64,000 nucleotides of DNA from Alphaproteobacteria bacterium. GTDB lineage: Bacteria > Pseudomonadota > Alphaproteobacteria > Micavibrionales > Micavibrionaceae. Position numbers and translations under genes: made by a program. The number at the start of each line of letters is the position of its first letter. Position 1 is the stretch's first letter. The notes beneath the pieces were generated by a model. The model had not been told where the DNA came from and ran no database searches. It was given only the letters and a program-made list of their open reading frames with translations. Shown piece after piece: positions 35,525 through 44,150 of the stretch. The DNA lies in the NCBI GenBank assembly GCA_016764775.1, contig JAESRE010000016.1, positions 1 to 64,000 on the forward strand. The letters are read 5' to 3'.

Positions 35525-36571
35525 TCAGCGACCTTTAACAAAATTCACTAACGCTTCAACATTTTCGGGCGGTGTTTCCTTATTCACACCGTGCCCAAGA
35601 TTGAATACGTAAGCGCCGTTTTTCAGATCACCTAAAATTTGTTCGGCCGCCATAATCATCGGATCACCTCCCGCCAGCAAATATGCAGGGTCCAGATTTC
35701 CCTGCACCGGCAACACCGGTTGCAATGTGCGCGCCGCCCATTCCGTCGGCAGGGTGTGATCAATCCCGATTGCGGTGATCCCCGTGGATTGCGCATATTT
35801 CAACGAATTCTGCCCCGCCCCTTTCGGGAAACCGATTATCGGTACATGCGGATGTGCGGCACGAACAAGCTCGACAATTTGCTGCGTCGGTTTAATGCAC
35901 CAACGCTTGAAATTCTCTGAATCCAGAACACCTGCCCAGCTATCAAAAATCTGTACGGCTTCCGCCCCCGCATTGATCTGGTTGATCAGATAGGTTGCGC
36001 TGGCCTCAACCAGAATATTCATCAGCGATGACATCGCCTGCGGTTGTTCGATCATCATCCGCTTGGATTTCATGAAATCGCGGGACGATCCCCCTTCGAT
36101 CATGTAGGTCGCAACCGTCCACGGCGCGCCGCAAAAACCGATCAAGGCGGTCGCGTTATGCCCTTCGGCCTTCAACTTGTCCTTCGTGGCCGTGATCGCA
36201 TGATAAACTTCATTCAACCTTGTGAAGTTCGAATAGTTCAGCGCGCTGATATTCAACTCCCCCAGCTTGGGCCCTTCCCCTTGCACAAATTCCAGATGCT
36301 GCCCCAATGCCATCGGCACGGTAAGAATATCCGAAAAAATAATAGCCGCATCCAGATCGAAGCGCCGTATTGGCTGCATCGTAATCTCGCATGCCGTATC
36401 GGGATCAAACGCCATTTCGAGGAAACCGCCCTTCGCCGCACGCAGCTCCCTGTACTCCGGTAAATATCTACCCGCCTGTCGCATAAACCACACAGGGGGG
36501 CGATCTGCCGCAATACCGTTCAGCGCATCTAAAAACGGTTTATCGGTTTTGATTACCGGTGCTGGTTGCAT
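35525..36571 (-). CDS. hemE: Uroporphyrinogen decarboxylase
   Basis: 348 residues from the ATG at 36571, chosen because GGAAGGGAT lies just before it; an ATG at 36595 would add 8 residues. HemE removes four carboxyl groups from uroporphyrinogen III. PPVWFMRQAGRYLPEYRELR carries the substrate-binding Arg residues; AIIFSDILTVPMALG holds the catalytic Asp; GFCGAPWTVATYMIEGG and VNFV-type C-terminus are normal (YVFNLGHGVNKETPPENVEALV). In Caulobacter hemE borders oriC, and here too it is the last minus-strand gene before the strand switch. Confidence 0.97.
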   Translation of the reverse strand: MQPAPVIKTDKPFLDALNGIAADRPPVWFMRQAGRYLPEYRELRAAKGGFLEMAFDPDTACEITMQPIRRFDLDAAIIFSDILTVPMALGQHLEFVQGEGPKLGELNISALNYSNFTRLNEVYHAITATKDKLKAEGHNATALIGFCGAPWTVATYMIEGGSSRDFMKSKRMMIEQPQAMSSLMNILVEASATYLINQINAGAEAVQIFDSWAGVLDSENFKRWCIKPTQQIVELVRAAHPHVPIIGFPKGAGQNSLKYAQSTGITAIGIDHTLPTEWAARTLQPVLPVQGNLDPAYLLAGGDPMIMAAEQILGDLKNGAYVFNLGHGVNKETPPENVEALVNFVKGR

Positions 36572-36964
36572 TTCATCCCTTCCGTTGGGCGCCATTTCCC
36601 AACTCTTAAGCTCGCTATACTAATCCTTATATATATTTTAAAAAGGTTTTATTTATAGTAGGGCCTGTGAGTAACGGGTATAGAAACTATCCCGTTTTTT
36701 ACCCCCAGATCGGCCGCTTAAAAACTCCGCAGCTTCTTTTGGATTCGCATAGATTCGCCCAGATAAGTTCAAACCATTGAAATAGGCTTTTCCCCATGGG
36801 GAAGACTCCCCTTTAAAAAATGGAACCAAATGGGGGGAACTTAATCCCAGATTTATCCCGTGATTCCTTCATAAACTGTGAACAGCTCTATACAGGCATG
36901 CTAGGCGTAGGCTGCAAACTATGGTAATCATAATAGAAGACATGTCTAACACGCCGGATATTTC
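36572..36964. other. oriC: Candidate chromosomal origin region (hemE side)
   Basis: 393 bases without a gene, located where minus-strand genes give way to plus-strand genes and next to hemE, as at Caulobacter oriC. It holds an A+T-rich stretch (36620-36660), four GANTC sites (CcrM methylation target) within 125 bases (36742, 36752, 36804, 36862), a near-perfect CtrA-like site TTAA-N7-TTTA (36841-36855), and a perfect palindrome TTCCCCATGGGGAA (36790-36803). Only one weak DnaA-box-like 9-mer (TGTGAGTAA at 36666, inverted TTACTCACA) is visible, so this is a candidate by position and cell-cycle motifs, not by a DnaA-box cluster. Confidence 0.5.
36673..36700 (+). terminator. Intrinsic terminator facing out of hemE into the origin spacer
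   Basis: AACGGG-t-ATAG, AAA loop, CTAT-CCCGTT and then TTTT form a good terminator on the plus strand. No plus-strand gene lies upstream (hemE is on the other strand), so it would stop antisense or unseen small-RNA transcription from entering the origin spacer. Confidence 0.65.
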
Positions 36965-37579
36965 ATGTATCAGGATGCTTTCGCAAAACTGGAATTAGCA
37001 GAAATCGCAACGATCCTCGATCAGGTTAACACCAAGATCGACGGTACTGCTTTCGACCCTGTCGAAACAGTTATTCTTGCTCAGGACCTTCCTTTTTATA
37101 AGGACTACCGTCTGCTGGATATCGCAGATCACGCATCCATGCCGCCAATGCGCCGCTACGTTATATATAAGCCGGACGACTTCACGATCATAGATTTCAC
37201 CAATGAGCCGATCTATGCACTCAATCAAAAAGTGCCGATAAAGCTGACCGAGGAAAACGTTGCCGATTACGTGCGCTTCTTCTTCACATATGTTCGTGGC
37301 CGTCACGGACGCTTTATTATTACCGAGGCTGTAGACGATATTCATTGGAAGGAAGATCCGCCACCGTCTGCCCGTAAGGCGATCGGCAAAATGCTCTATC
37401 CGATAAAGTTTGTCGATAAAAGCGATAACGGCGCCTTCAACCTGAAGTCATGCATGGTGTTCAAGGACAGCCTGTTTCAAGCCAAGGTTAAAGTTGAAAG
37501 CAACGGCTTTGTCGCATTAAGTGATGAAGAACTGCTGGTCGAGGATATTCCTGTTCTGGACGATACATTCGGCCAATAA
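36965..37579 (+). CDS. Unknown conserved-looking soluble protein (204 aa)
   Basis: No named family recognised. The middle (about 40-150) is compact: FYKDYRLLDIADHASMPP, RRYVIYKPDDFTIIDFTNEPIY, then VADYVRFFFTYVRGRHGRFIITE and a basic/acidic helix. The tail is acidic. No membrane segment. First gene on the plus-strand side of the origin spacer; ribosome-binding site weak (GGATA). Together with the next two genes it occupies the interval hemE-ppsR that is short in Caulobacter. Confidence 0.65.
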   Translation: MYQDAFAKLELAEIATILDQVNTKIDGTAFDPVETVILAQDLPFYKDYRLLDIADHASMPPMRRYVIYKPDDFTIIDFTNEPIYALNQKVPIKLTEENVADYVRFFFTYVRGRHGRFIITEAVDDIHWKEDPPPSARKAIGKMLYPIKFVDKSDNGAFNLKSCMVFKDSLFQAKVKVESNGFVALSDEELLVEDIPVLDDTFGQ

Positions 37580-37866
37580 GGCATAATTTTAACGCCGCAA
37601 AACGAATCACCCCTTCAAAAATTCAGTTTTTGTAAGAATCAGAGCCTCAAAAATTAAGAGCTGATTAACGAATATAAGTATTACGTAAAGTAAACGTAAA
37701 CAGACTCTAAAGATTTGGCCATTATTTTCTATAACACCCCGTATTTCTTTGTTTTTTCTTAGTTTTAGAAAGGTTCCGTTAAGAACTTACCCTGCATAAT
37801 GGAAACATAAGCCGCAGATAAAAAGCGGCATGGGTTCTACGTCAAATACGGTTGGGTTCTAAAAAG
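37580..37866 (+). promoter_or_regulatory. Spacer with CtrA site and GANTC cluster
   Basis: 287 A+T-rich bases before the DUF6782-like gene. TTAA-GAGCTGA-TTAA at 37654-37668 is a full CtrA-type site (TTAA-N7-TTAA), and three GANTC sites lie around it (37604, 37636, 37703). Both motifs are typical of alphaproteobacterial cell-cycle promoters and of oriC, so this spacer may be part of the origin or a CtrA-controlled promoter. Confidence 0.55.
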
Positions 37867-39225
37867 ATGAGCGATTCCTTTGGAGATATAACAGGTCAAA
37901 ACCACGCAGCAAGAATGCCTTGTCGTGTGGCTTATACAATTAACAACACACAGCCCGTCATCAGTACGATCATTGGTGACCAGCCGCTGTTCTATATGGA
38001 TTTCGATTGCCAGTACGAAGATGTTGAAGATATGCGCTTCGATGCTGCCAAAATGGGAATTCTGGAGAGCGAGCTTGCTACGCTGAGAAAAGAAATCGAT
38101 TCCATCGATTCTCTTTCAAAATCATTCACACATGATGAAGTAAACAAGGTTGAAGACTTCATGGCCGCCATGAGCGAAGCAACAAAGACGTTGGCCGAGC
38201 CGACAACATCTATTGACGATGTTATGGAGTCTCTGCGCGACAGCCGTCTGGCGACTGCTTACATGGCGTGCGCTGAAGATCACAATATTACAATCAAGCA
38301 CTCTGCACAGGTTGAGTCCGGTTGCTATGACCGCGAAAGCGGCACGATCCTCATCAATCCGAATATGGAGCTGGCGAACCAGCAACTTGTTCTGGTGCAG
38401 GAACTGCGTCGTCACTGGCAACACCGTCAGGGCGCGTTGATCCACCCATTAATGTTCCACCCGGACAATGCGGTCTTGGTCAATAGAGCACAGGTAGCGG
38501 ATTTGTTGGTTTCCATCATCCGCGTCGCATGGGAATTGCAGCTTTCCGGCAAGAAGGAAGCATGGGAGCGTATTGAAAACTCCCCTATGGCCGATCTTGG
38601 TCGTGCCTTCGCCCGCGAAGCATTCCTTGATTTCCGTACAATTAATAATGGTCAGGCGTCAGCCGCTGTTTTTGAGGCATGGTTCCTCTCCGAACGCTGC
38701 CGTCAGCAGGACAAGCACCTTATTAATATGATGCTGTCCGACTACAAAGGTTACGTCTTCGCATTGGAAGAATCAGAACAGCACATCACGCCGACATTGA
38801 TTGCGGCACTGGGTGCAATGCCATTCGGCAAGAATTACCTGGCAGAACATGCCTTAACCATCATGGAAGATCCGATCTTTACGGACATCCGTGACCGCTC
38901 TAACGCGAATTTCCTATGGTTTATCAAGTTTGAGCGCTCTTTCCGCGAAACGGAACACGACTTGCAATCCTCTGACAGTCATTCCGCAGACCGTATTCCC
39001 GGCTCTGCATTCCCGGATCAAGGAGAGGATCGCTATGAATTCAGCCCAGCCACATCGGCGGACGTCGTCACGCTTTATGAAGCAGAACCCGAATCGAATG
39101 AGAAAACAGGGGATAAATCTGCGAAAAAAGCAAAACGCCTGGCTCCAAAAGCCAAAGGTAAACGTATGTCCAAAGGAGACGACAATTCAAACGTCGTTTA
39201 TATCCGCCGTTGGTCAGGAGAATAA
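37867..39225 (+). CDS. DUF6782-like putative metallopeptidase, probably degenerate (copy 1)
   Basis: 452 residues from the ATG at 37867. The core (about 130-370) resembles the DUF6782 putative metallopeptidase group, from memory: ESGTILINPNMELANQQLVLVQELRRHWQ, followed by long helices and a FLSERCRQQDKH segment. At the expected HExxH position the sequence is Q178-E-L-R-R-H183, so the first His is lost and zinc catalysis is doubtful. The N-terminal 90 residues are acidic, the C-terminal tail is Lys-rich (SAKKAKRLAPKAKGKR). Soluble. A CtrA site is 200 bases upstream. The paralogue follows after 55 bases. Confidence 0.6.
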   Translation: MSDSFGDITGQNHAARMPCRVAYTINNTQPVISTIIGDQPLFYMDFDCQYEDVEDMRFDAAKMGILESELATLRKEIDSIDSLSKSFTHDEVNKVEDFMAAMSEATKTLAEPTTSIDDVMESLRDSRLATAYMACAEDHNITIKHSAQVESGCYDRESGTILINPNMELANQQLVLVQELRRHWQHRQGALIHPLMFHPDNAVLVNRAQVADLLVSIIRVAWELQLSGKKEAWERIENSPMADLGRAFAREAFLDFRTINNGQASAAVFEAWFLSERCRQQDKHLINMMLSDYKGYVFALEESEQHITPTLIAALGAMPFGKNYLAEHALTIMEDPIFTDIRDRSNANFLWFIKFERSFRETEHDLQSSDSHSADRIPGSAFPDQGEDRYEFSPATSADVVTLYEAEPESNEKTGDKSAKKAKRLAPKAKGKRMSKGDDNSNVVYIRRWSGE

Positions 39226-39280
39226 TTCTAATGCCACGTCTTCAAATCTGGGGACACCACTGAGTTCGGGGGAGAGTAAA

Positions 39281-40414
39281 ATGAACAGATATGGCTCGCC
39301 TTTTAAAAATCCCTTTGTAAAATATCAAAAAGCACGTCTTGAAGATTTCGCTTCCGATGTTGCTGAAGCGGATGCTGAAACAGGCACATTCAAGCCTTTG
39401 GGACGCTATCTCGACGATTTTTGTGATTCAATGTGTGACTCATGGTCACTGAATACGCTATGCTCGGAAACATCTGAACATAGCGATCCTGATGACCTTA
39501 TGAGTGTTGCCGACAACAAATACAGGGACAAACACACGGTCTTGCGCTGGGCAGTTCAAAAACTGCTAGGCAGCCCGACAGCCCGCATGTTGCTGCACGA
39601 AGCAGAAAAAGAAGGCTGGTCCATCATGCTGGATTCGCTCGATGGCCCCGACTTCCACATGGATGTCCCGCAAAAACTTATTATTCTCGACAATCAAAAC
39701 CTGTCGCCGTCTGCGCTGGTCCGTTCCGATTACTTCAAAAACGGCCTTCTTGTCACGCTGATCCGTGCTTTGCGCGATATCTGGCAGGAAAAACGCCACG
39801 GTGCCTTCGATGAGAAATTCGCACCCGAACACGTATTGATGCTGGAGCGTATCCGCGCTGCCGATCTCGATGTGATGAGTGTTCTGGTGGCATGGGAACT
39901 ACGCGCAGTCAGCAACGGTGACGTTTGGCGTCACCTTATCGGCTCGAATGATGGTGATATTGCCATGCGCTTCTCCGGTTATCTTGAGCGCGATCCATCT
40001 TGCTCCGTTTTCACGGGCAAAGCTCTGTTCGCCGCTTTCCAGCAATGGTTCAACAGTGACGCCCGCATCAATGCCTGCGACCACGAAACATTGAACTATC
40101 TCGATTCCGTTGTTCAGGACCAACTCGAAGGCCAGTACAGCTTCGGCGATGCGTCTTTGCGTCCCGTCGATGTTGAAATTCTGTCCTGTCTGCCTGACAG
40201 AACGGCTTACCTGCAAGGTCAGGGCATGGATATCATGCGCAATCCGAAATATGCGGGTCTGAACGACGAAATCAATCAGGCACATTTCATGCAGATTCTG
40301 TATGACCTGAAAGTGACGTTGGTGCAGGACGTTCCGTTCCGCGATGCGGATCTGGCGGGCAAGATCTTCCCGAACGGGCAATTCACACCTGAAACGGAAG
40401 ACGCCCAAAGCTAG
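39281..40414 (+). CDS. DUF6782-like protein, more degenerate (copy 2)
   Basis: 377 residues from the ATG at 39281, preceded by GGGGGAGAG; the longer upstream extension of this frame overlaps copy 1 and is not coding. It follows copy 1 in length and order: KLIILDNQNLSPSAL for ILINPNMELA, then LVTLIRALRDIWQEKRHG, where the HExxH position reads IRALRD, with no metal ligands. The remaining helical part aligns loosely (MSVLVAWELRAVSNGDVWRHL, FAAFQQWFNSDARINACDHETLNYLDS). A duplicated scaffold or binding protein rather than an enzyme is likely. Confidence 0.6.
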   Translation: MNRYGSPFKNPFVKYQKARLEDFASDVAEADAETGTFKPLGRYLDDFCDSMCDSWSLNTLCSETSEHSDPDDLMSVADNKYRDKHTVLRWAVQKLLGSPTARMLLHEAEKEGWSIMLDSLDGPDFHMDVPQKLIILDNQNLSPSALVRSDYFKNGLLVTLIRALRDIWQEKRHGAFDEKFAPEHVLMLERIRAADLDVMSVLVAWELRAVSNGDVWRHLIGSNDGDIAMRFSGYLERDPSCSVFTGKALFAAFQQWFNSDARINACDHETLNYLDSVVQDQLEGQYSFGDASLRPVDVEILSCLPDRTAYLQGQGMDIMRNPKYAGLNDEINQAHFMQILYDLKVTLVQDVPFRDADLAGKIFPNGQFTPETEDAQS

Positions 40415-40478
40415 GTTCAGCCGCTTTTTTACAAACAAAACTCTTTTCACTCAGCGCCCCCGCCCGTAGGATGGCGGC

Positions 40479-41363
40479 ATGAGTGATGATCAAGAGAATT
40501 TTCCTCCGAAACAGTTTCATTTGCATCTGGTTTCCGATGCGACGGGTACAACCCTTTTGGGGCTGGCCCGCGCCTGTCTGGCGCAGTTCGAACATATCGA
40601 ACCGACACAAAAATTCTGGCCGCTGGTCCGCTCCGAAAGGCAGCTTGAGCGCGTGATTGCACGCATCAAGGAAACACCGGGCCCTGTTATCTTCACACTC
40701 GTTGACCGTAAAATGCGCCGTCGCCTGCAGGATTTCTGCGAAGACCTCGGCATTCCATGCGTCGCCGTACTCGACCCGATTATCCGCAGTCTCTCTTCAT
40801 TTCTCGGCGAGCACGCGGTTGGTGTGCCGGGGCTGCAACACGCGATGGATGATGCGTATTTCAAACGCGTCGAAGCCATTGATTACGCCATGCGCCATGA
40901 CGACGGAAAAACGCTGGAAGGCCTCTCAAAGGCCGACGTTATTCTGGTCGGTGTATCGCGGACATCCAAAACACCGACATCGGTCTTCCTTGCCCGTCGT
41001 GGTATTAAGGCCGCCAATATTCCGCTGGTTCCGGGTGTCGACGTGCCGGATGAAAAGCTTTCCATTCCCAACATTATGTATGTCGGCCTGACAGCCGCGC
41101 CGGAGCGCCTTATGCATCTGCGCCGCACCCGTTTGCATGCCAAGGAAGATACGATGCCGGCGCATGTGCAGGAAAATAATTATCTCGATCAGGAATTGAT
41201 CGAGGAAGAAGTCCGTAATGCCCGCCGTTTGTTCAGCCGCAAAGGTTGGCCTGTCATCGATGTGACAAAAAGATCGATTGAGGAAACGGCTGCGGAAATT
41301 CTCGCGTTGCTGCAAAGCTTTCAGGAGCAAGAAAATTCAAAAGACGGCGTGGTGCCGCGATGA
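40479..41363 (+). CDS. ppsR: Pyruvate, phosphate dikinase regulatory protein / PEP synthase regulator (DUF299)
   Basis: 294 residues. A bifunctional ADP-dependent kinase and phosphorylase that switches PPDK or PEP synthase. HLHLVSDATGTTLLGLARACLAQF opens the family, P-loop GVSRTSKTPTS (about 159-169) is intact, and GLTAAPERLMHLRRTRL near the C-terminus is diagnostic. In Caulobacter this gene lies on the other side of oriC from hemE. It starts the overlapping run ppsR-maf-aroE-coaE. Confidence 0.96.
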   Translation: MSDDQENFPPKQFHLHLVSDATGTTLLGLARACLAQFEHIEPTQKFWPLVRSERQLERVIARIKETPGPVIFTLVDRKMRRRLQDFCEDLGIPCVAVLDPIIRSLSSFLGEHAVGVPGLQHAMDDAYFKRVEAIDYAMRHDDGKTLEGLSKADVILVGVSRTSKTPTSVFLARRGIKAANIPLVPGVDVPDEKLSIPNIMYVGLTAAPERLMHLRRTRLHAKEDTMPAHVQENNYLDQELIEEEVRNARRLFSRKGWPVIDVTKRSIEETAAEILALLQSFQEQENSKDGVVPR

Positions 41364-41953
41364 GCATTATTCTCGCCTCAAAAAGTGTAGCGCGGCAAAA
41401 TATGCTGCAGGCTGTCGGGATGGAATTCGAATCCATTCCTGCCGATCTGGATGAAGATGCGCTGACGGAAAACGCTATCGCGCAGCATCAGTCGCCACGT
41501 GAAATCGCCCTTATGCTTGCACAGGAAAAAGCGCTGGCGATCTCGAAACAAAACTCTGATGCGCTCGTCATCGGCTCTGACCAGATTTTGGAATGTGACG
41601 GACAAATGCTCTACAAAGCGGAAGATGATGAGGCGGCAAAAGAAAAGCTGAAATTCCTATCGGGTAAAACGCACTACTTAATCTCGGCCGTGACGGTCGT
41701 GAAGGCATCCGAAATTTTATGGATGCATGCGGATAGTGCAGCCCTGACAATGAAAAATCTCGATGACGATTACATTGAAAAATATTGCGCCCGTGCAGGG
41801 GAAGCTCTGACACGTTCGGTCGGAGCGTATGAAATTGAATCGCTCGGTGCGCGGCTTTTCGAAAAAGTCGAAGGGGACTTCTTCACCGTTCAGGGCCTGC
41901 CTCTGTTGCCTCTAATTCAATACATGGAAGATGAAGCGGGGCTGGAGCTATGA
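41360..41953 (+). CDS. maf: Maf-family nucleotide pyrophosphatase
   Basis: 197 residues. Hydrolyses non-canonical or modified nucleoside triphosphates to monophosphates. ILASKSVARQNML replaces the common LASxSPRR motif in slightly altered form; VIGSDQILECDG holds the catalytic Asp, and SGKTHYLISAVTVV and GAYEIESLGARLFEKVEGDFFTVQGLPL are family segments. Overlaps ppsR (ATGA) and aroE by 4 bases each. Confidence 0.94.
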   Translation: MSIILASKSVARQNMLQAVGMEFESIPADLDEDALTENAIAQHQSPREIALMLAQEKALAISKQNSDALVIGSDQILECDGQMLYKAEDDEAAKEKLKFLSGKTHYLISAVTVVKASEILWMHADSAALTMKNLDDDYIEKYCARAGEALTRSVGAYEIESLGARLFEKVEGDFFTVQGLPLLPLIQYMEDEAGLEL

Positions 41954-42783
41954 GCAAATTCACCAAAGCCGCTGTCATCGGCCATCCCGTCAAACATTCA
42001 AAATCCCCGATGATCCACCAATACTGGATTGAAAAATACGGATTCGAAGGCTCATACGAAGCGATCGATATCGCTCCTGAAACACTCGATGACGGGATAA
42101 AGAAACTCGTCGATGATGGCTATAAAGGTTTTAACGTTACCATTCCGCATAAGGAATCCTTGATGGCGATTTGCGATGAAATCTCGCACAACGCCAATGT
42201 CATCGGGGCGGTCAACACCGTCACCATCGAAGACGGAAAATTGCATGGCCAGAACACGGATGGCTTCGGCTTCATTCACAACATCCTGCAAAATACAGGC
42301 AATTTTGAATTCAAAGGCAAACGCGCCGCGATTTTAGGGGCGGGCGGTGCAACGCGCGCAATCGCCAGCGCTCTTATCGGTGAGGAAATAGAGCAAATCG
42401 TGCTCCTTAACCGCACCAAAGAACGCGCTGAAAAATTGGCCGAAGACATTGCATTCGTCAGCGACATCATCGTGGTCGAAGATTGGGAAAAACGCAGCGC
42501 GGTTCTGGAGGGTATAGATCTTCTCGTGAATGCAACATCGTTGGGCATGGATGGCCAGCACCCGCTGGAAATTGATTTGGGCGCTTTACCCGAAACGGCA
42601 CTGGTCAATGATATTGTCTATTCGCCACTGCAGACACAGCTTTTGAAGGACGCACAAGCCCGAGACTTACATACTGTCACCGGAATTGGTATGTTACTGC
42701 ATCAGGCCCGACCGGCATTCAAATCGTGGTTCGGCCTGCTGCCCGATGTCACGGACGAGCTTACGACAATGGTGAGCGCATGA
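41950..42783 (+). CDS. aroE: Shikimate dehydrogenase (NADP+)
   Basis: 277 residues. Reduces 3-dehydroshikimate in aromatic amino acid synthesis. Substrate site VIGHPVKHSKSPMIHQYW and NVTIPHKE with the catalytic Lys, plus GQNTDGFGF; NADP-binding GAGGATRAIASAL; C-terminal GIGMLLHQARPAFKSWFG. Overlaps coaE by 4 bases. Confidence 0.97.
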   Translation: MSKFTKAAVIGHPVKHSKSPMIHQYWIEKYGFEGSYEAIDIAPETLDDGIKKLVDDGYKGFNVTIPHKESLMAICDEISHNANVIGAVNTVTIEDGKLHGQNTDGFGFIHNILQNTGNFEFKGKRAAILGAGGATRAIASALIGEEIEQIVLLNRTKERAEKLAEDIAFVSDIIVVEDWEKRSAVLEGIDLLVNATSLGMDGQHPLEIDLGALPETALVNDIVYSPLQTQLLKDAQARDLHTVTGIGMLLHQARPAFKSWFGLLPDVTDELTTMVSA

Positions 42784-43436
42784 TTATTTTAGGCATTACC
42801 GGCTCTATCGGAATGGGGAAATCGACCATTGGTTCGATGCTCGAATATCTCGGCGTGCCCGTCCATGAATCCGATCACACTGTTCGTGAAATGCTGCAAT
42901 TCGGAAGTCCCGCATGGTTCGCACTGGCCGCAGAGTTCCCGTACTTTTCCTATCCGCAAATTTACGGCAAGCATCATTTCTTCAATCCGTTCAAGGAAAG
43001 CAAACGCTACCTGAAACGCGATGCTCTGGGTCAGCTTGTTTTTGATAATGAGCGCGAACGCAAAAAACTCGAAGGCGTGCTTCACCCGTTTGTCCGCCAG
43101 GCGCAAAACAACTTCATCAAGAAGCACCGCACATTGGGTAAGGATATTGTCGCACTCGATATACCCCTTTTGTTTGAAACCGGTGCGGACCAAAGACTTG
43201 ATCATACGCTGGTTGTTACGGCCCCCGCATTTCTGCAGGCCCGCCGTGTGCTCTCCCGTCCGAAAATGACGCTGGAAAAATTCGAAGGCATTTTGAAAAG
43301 TCAGATGCCTGACGGTGAAAAAGTCGCACGTGCGGATTTTGTAATTCATAGCGGTCTGGGTCGCGCCTATACGATGAAGGAATTGAAAAAAGTCCTACAC
43401 ACGCTACGCAGCAAGCCCGAAGAGGAAGCCGCATGA
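42780..43436 (+). CDS. coaE: Dephospho-CoA kinase
   Basis: 218 residues from the ATG at 42780 (overlapping the aroE stop as ATGA); a longer in-frame start inside aroE is unlikely. Last step of CoA synthesis. P-loop GITGSIGMGKSTIG, then HESDHTVREML with the conserved Asp, LEGVLHPFVR and LDIPLLFETGAD. C-terminal helix ends TLRSKPEEEAA. Part of the ppsR-to-dnaQ string. Confidence 0.96.
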   Translation: MIILGITGSIGMGKSTIGSMLEYLGVPVHESDHTVREMLQFGSPAWFALAAEFPYFSYPQIYGKHHFFNPFKESKRYLKRDALGQLVFDNERERKKLEGVLHPFVRQAQNNFIKKHRTLGKDIVALDIPLLFETGADQRLDHTLVVTAPAFLQARRVLSRPKMTLEKFEGILKSQMPDGEKVARADFVIHSGLGRAYTMKELKKVLHTLRSKPEEEAA

Positions 43437-44149
43437 GTAAGCACGCCCTGATTTTTACCCATTTGCAATGCGAAGGCCTCGCCATCATGGGCGACGTCCT
43501 TTTTGATCGTGGCTTTGACATTGAACGCTGGAACACGCCGCGCCGTGGCGTTGATCACGTTGATGCAATGAGCCCGGATTTGCTCATTGTTATGGGCGGC
43601 CCGATCGGCACGTATCAACGCAACGACTTCCCCTATATTCAGGGCGAGATTGATTTGGTCAAAGCCCGCATTGAAGCAGGCAAGCCGACGCTTGGCATTT
43701 GTTTGGGTGCCCAAATCATTGCTGCCGCGCTGGGAAATAACTCGTTTCGCGGATCCCAAGGCAAGGAGCTGGGCTGGTTCCCGATCCGTGTGAATGAGGA
43801 AGGCATGAAAACAGCCGCCCGGCACATGGACGGAGAGCACACCAACATGTTCCATTGGCACGGCGATACGTTTGAGTTGCCCGAAGGCGCGAAATTGCTG
43901 GCCTCATCCGATATGTATGAAAATCAGATTTTCTCCTATGGCGATCATGTCATGGCGGTGCAGTGCCATCCCGAAATCCAGTCTGACCAGCTCGAAGAAT
44001 GGTACGTCATGCTGCATTCACAGATTACAGGCGACAATCCGCTGGTTCATATTGACGATCTGCGTAGCGATACGAAAAGATATATAGAAGCCTTGAACGC
44101 ACAAGGCCGCCGTTTTTTCCTCGAATGGCTGGAGGAGCAGGGACTGTAA
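43433..44149 (+). CDS. Class I glutamine amidotransferase-like protein
   Basis: 238 residues, related to the GMP-synthase glutaminase domain but free-standing. LLIVMGGPIGTY and the nucleophile elbow GICLGAQIIA carry the catalytic Cys; HWHGDTFELPEGA and AVQCHPEIQ supply the His and Glu. Such stand-alone members may act on small amines or peptides; no partner synthetase is adjacent. It is an insertion between coaE and dnaQ, overlapping coaE by 4 bases and 1 base short of dnaQ, so it is co-transcribed. Confidence 0.93.
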   Translation: MSKHALIFTHLQCEGLAIMGDVLFDRGFDIERWNTPRRGVDHVDAMSPDLLIVMGGPIGTYQRNDFPYIQGEIDLVKARIEAGKPTLGICLGAQIIAAALGNNSFRGSQGKELGWFPIRVNEEGMKTAARHMDGEHTNMFHWHGDTFELPEGAKLLASSDMYENQIFSYGDHVMAVQCHPEIQSDQLEEWYVMLHSQITGDNPLVHIDDLRSDTKRYIEALNAQGRRFFLEWLEEQGL

Positions 44150-44150
44150 A

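Noticed and set aside
36841-36865. TTATCCCGT as a DnaA box
   Set aside because: Three mismatches to TTATCCACA; not enough to count.
38891-39280. N-terminal extension of the second DUF6782-like gene
   Set aside because: It overlaps the first gene in another frame, and a strong ribosome-binding site precedes the ATG at 39281.
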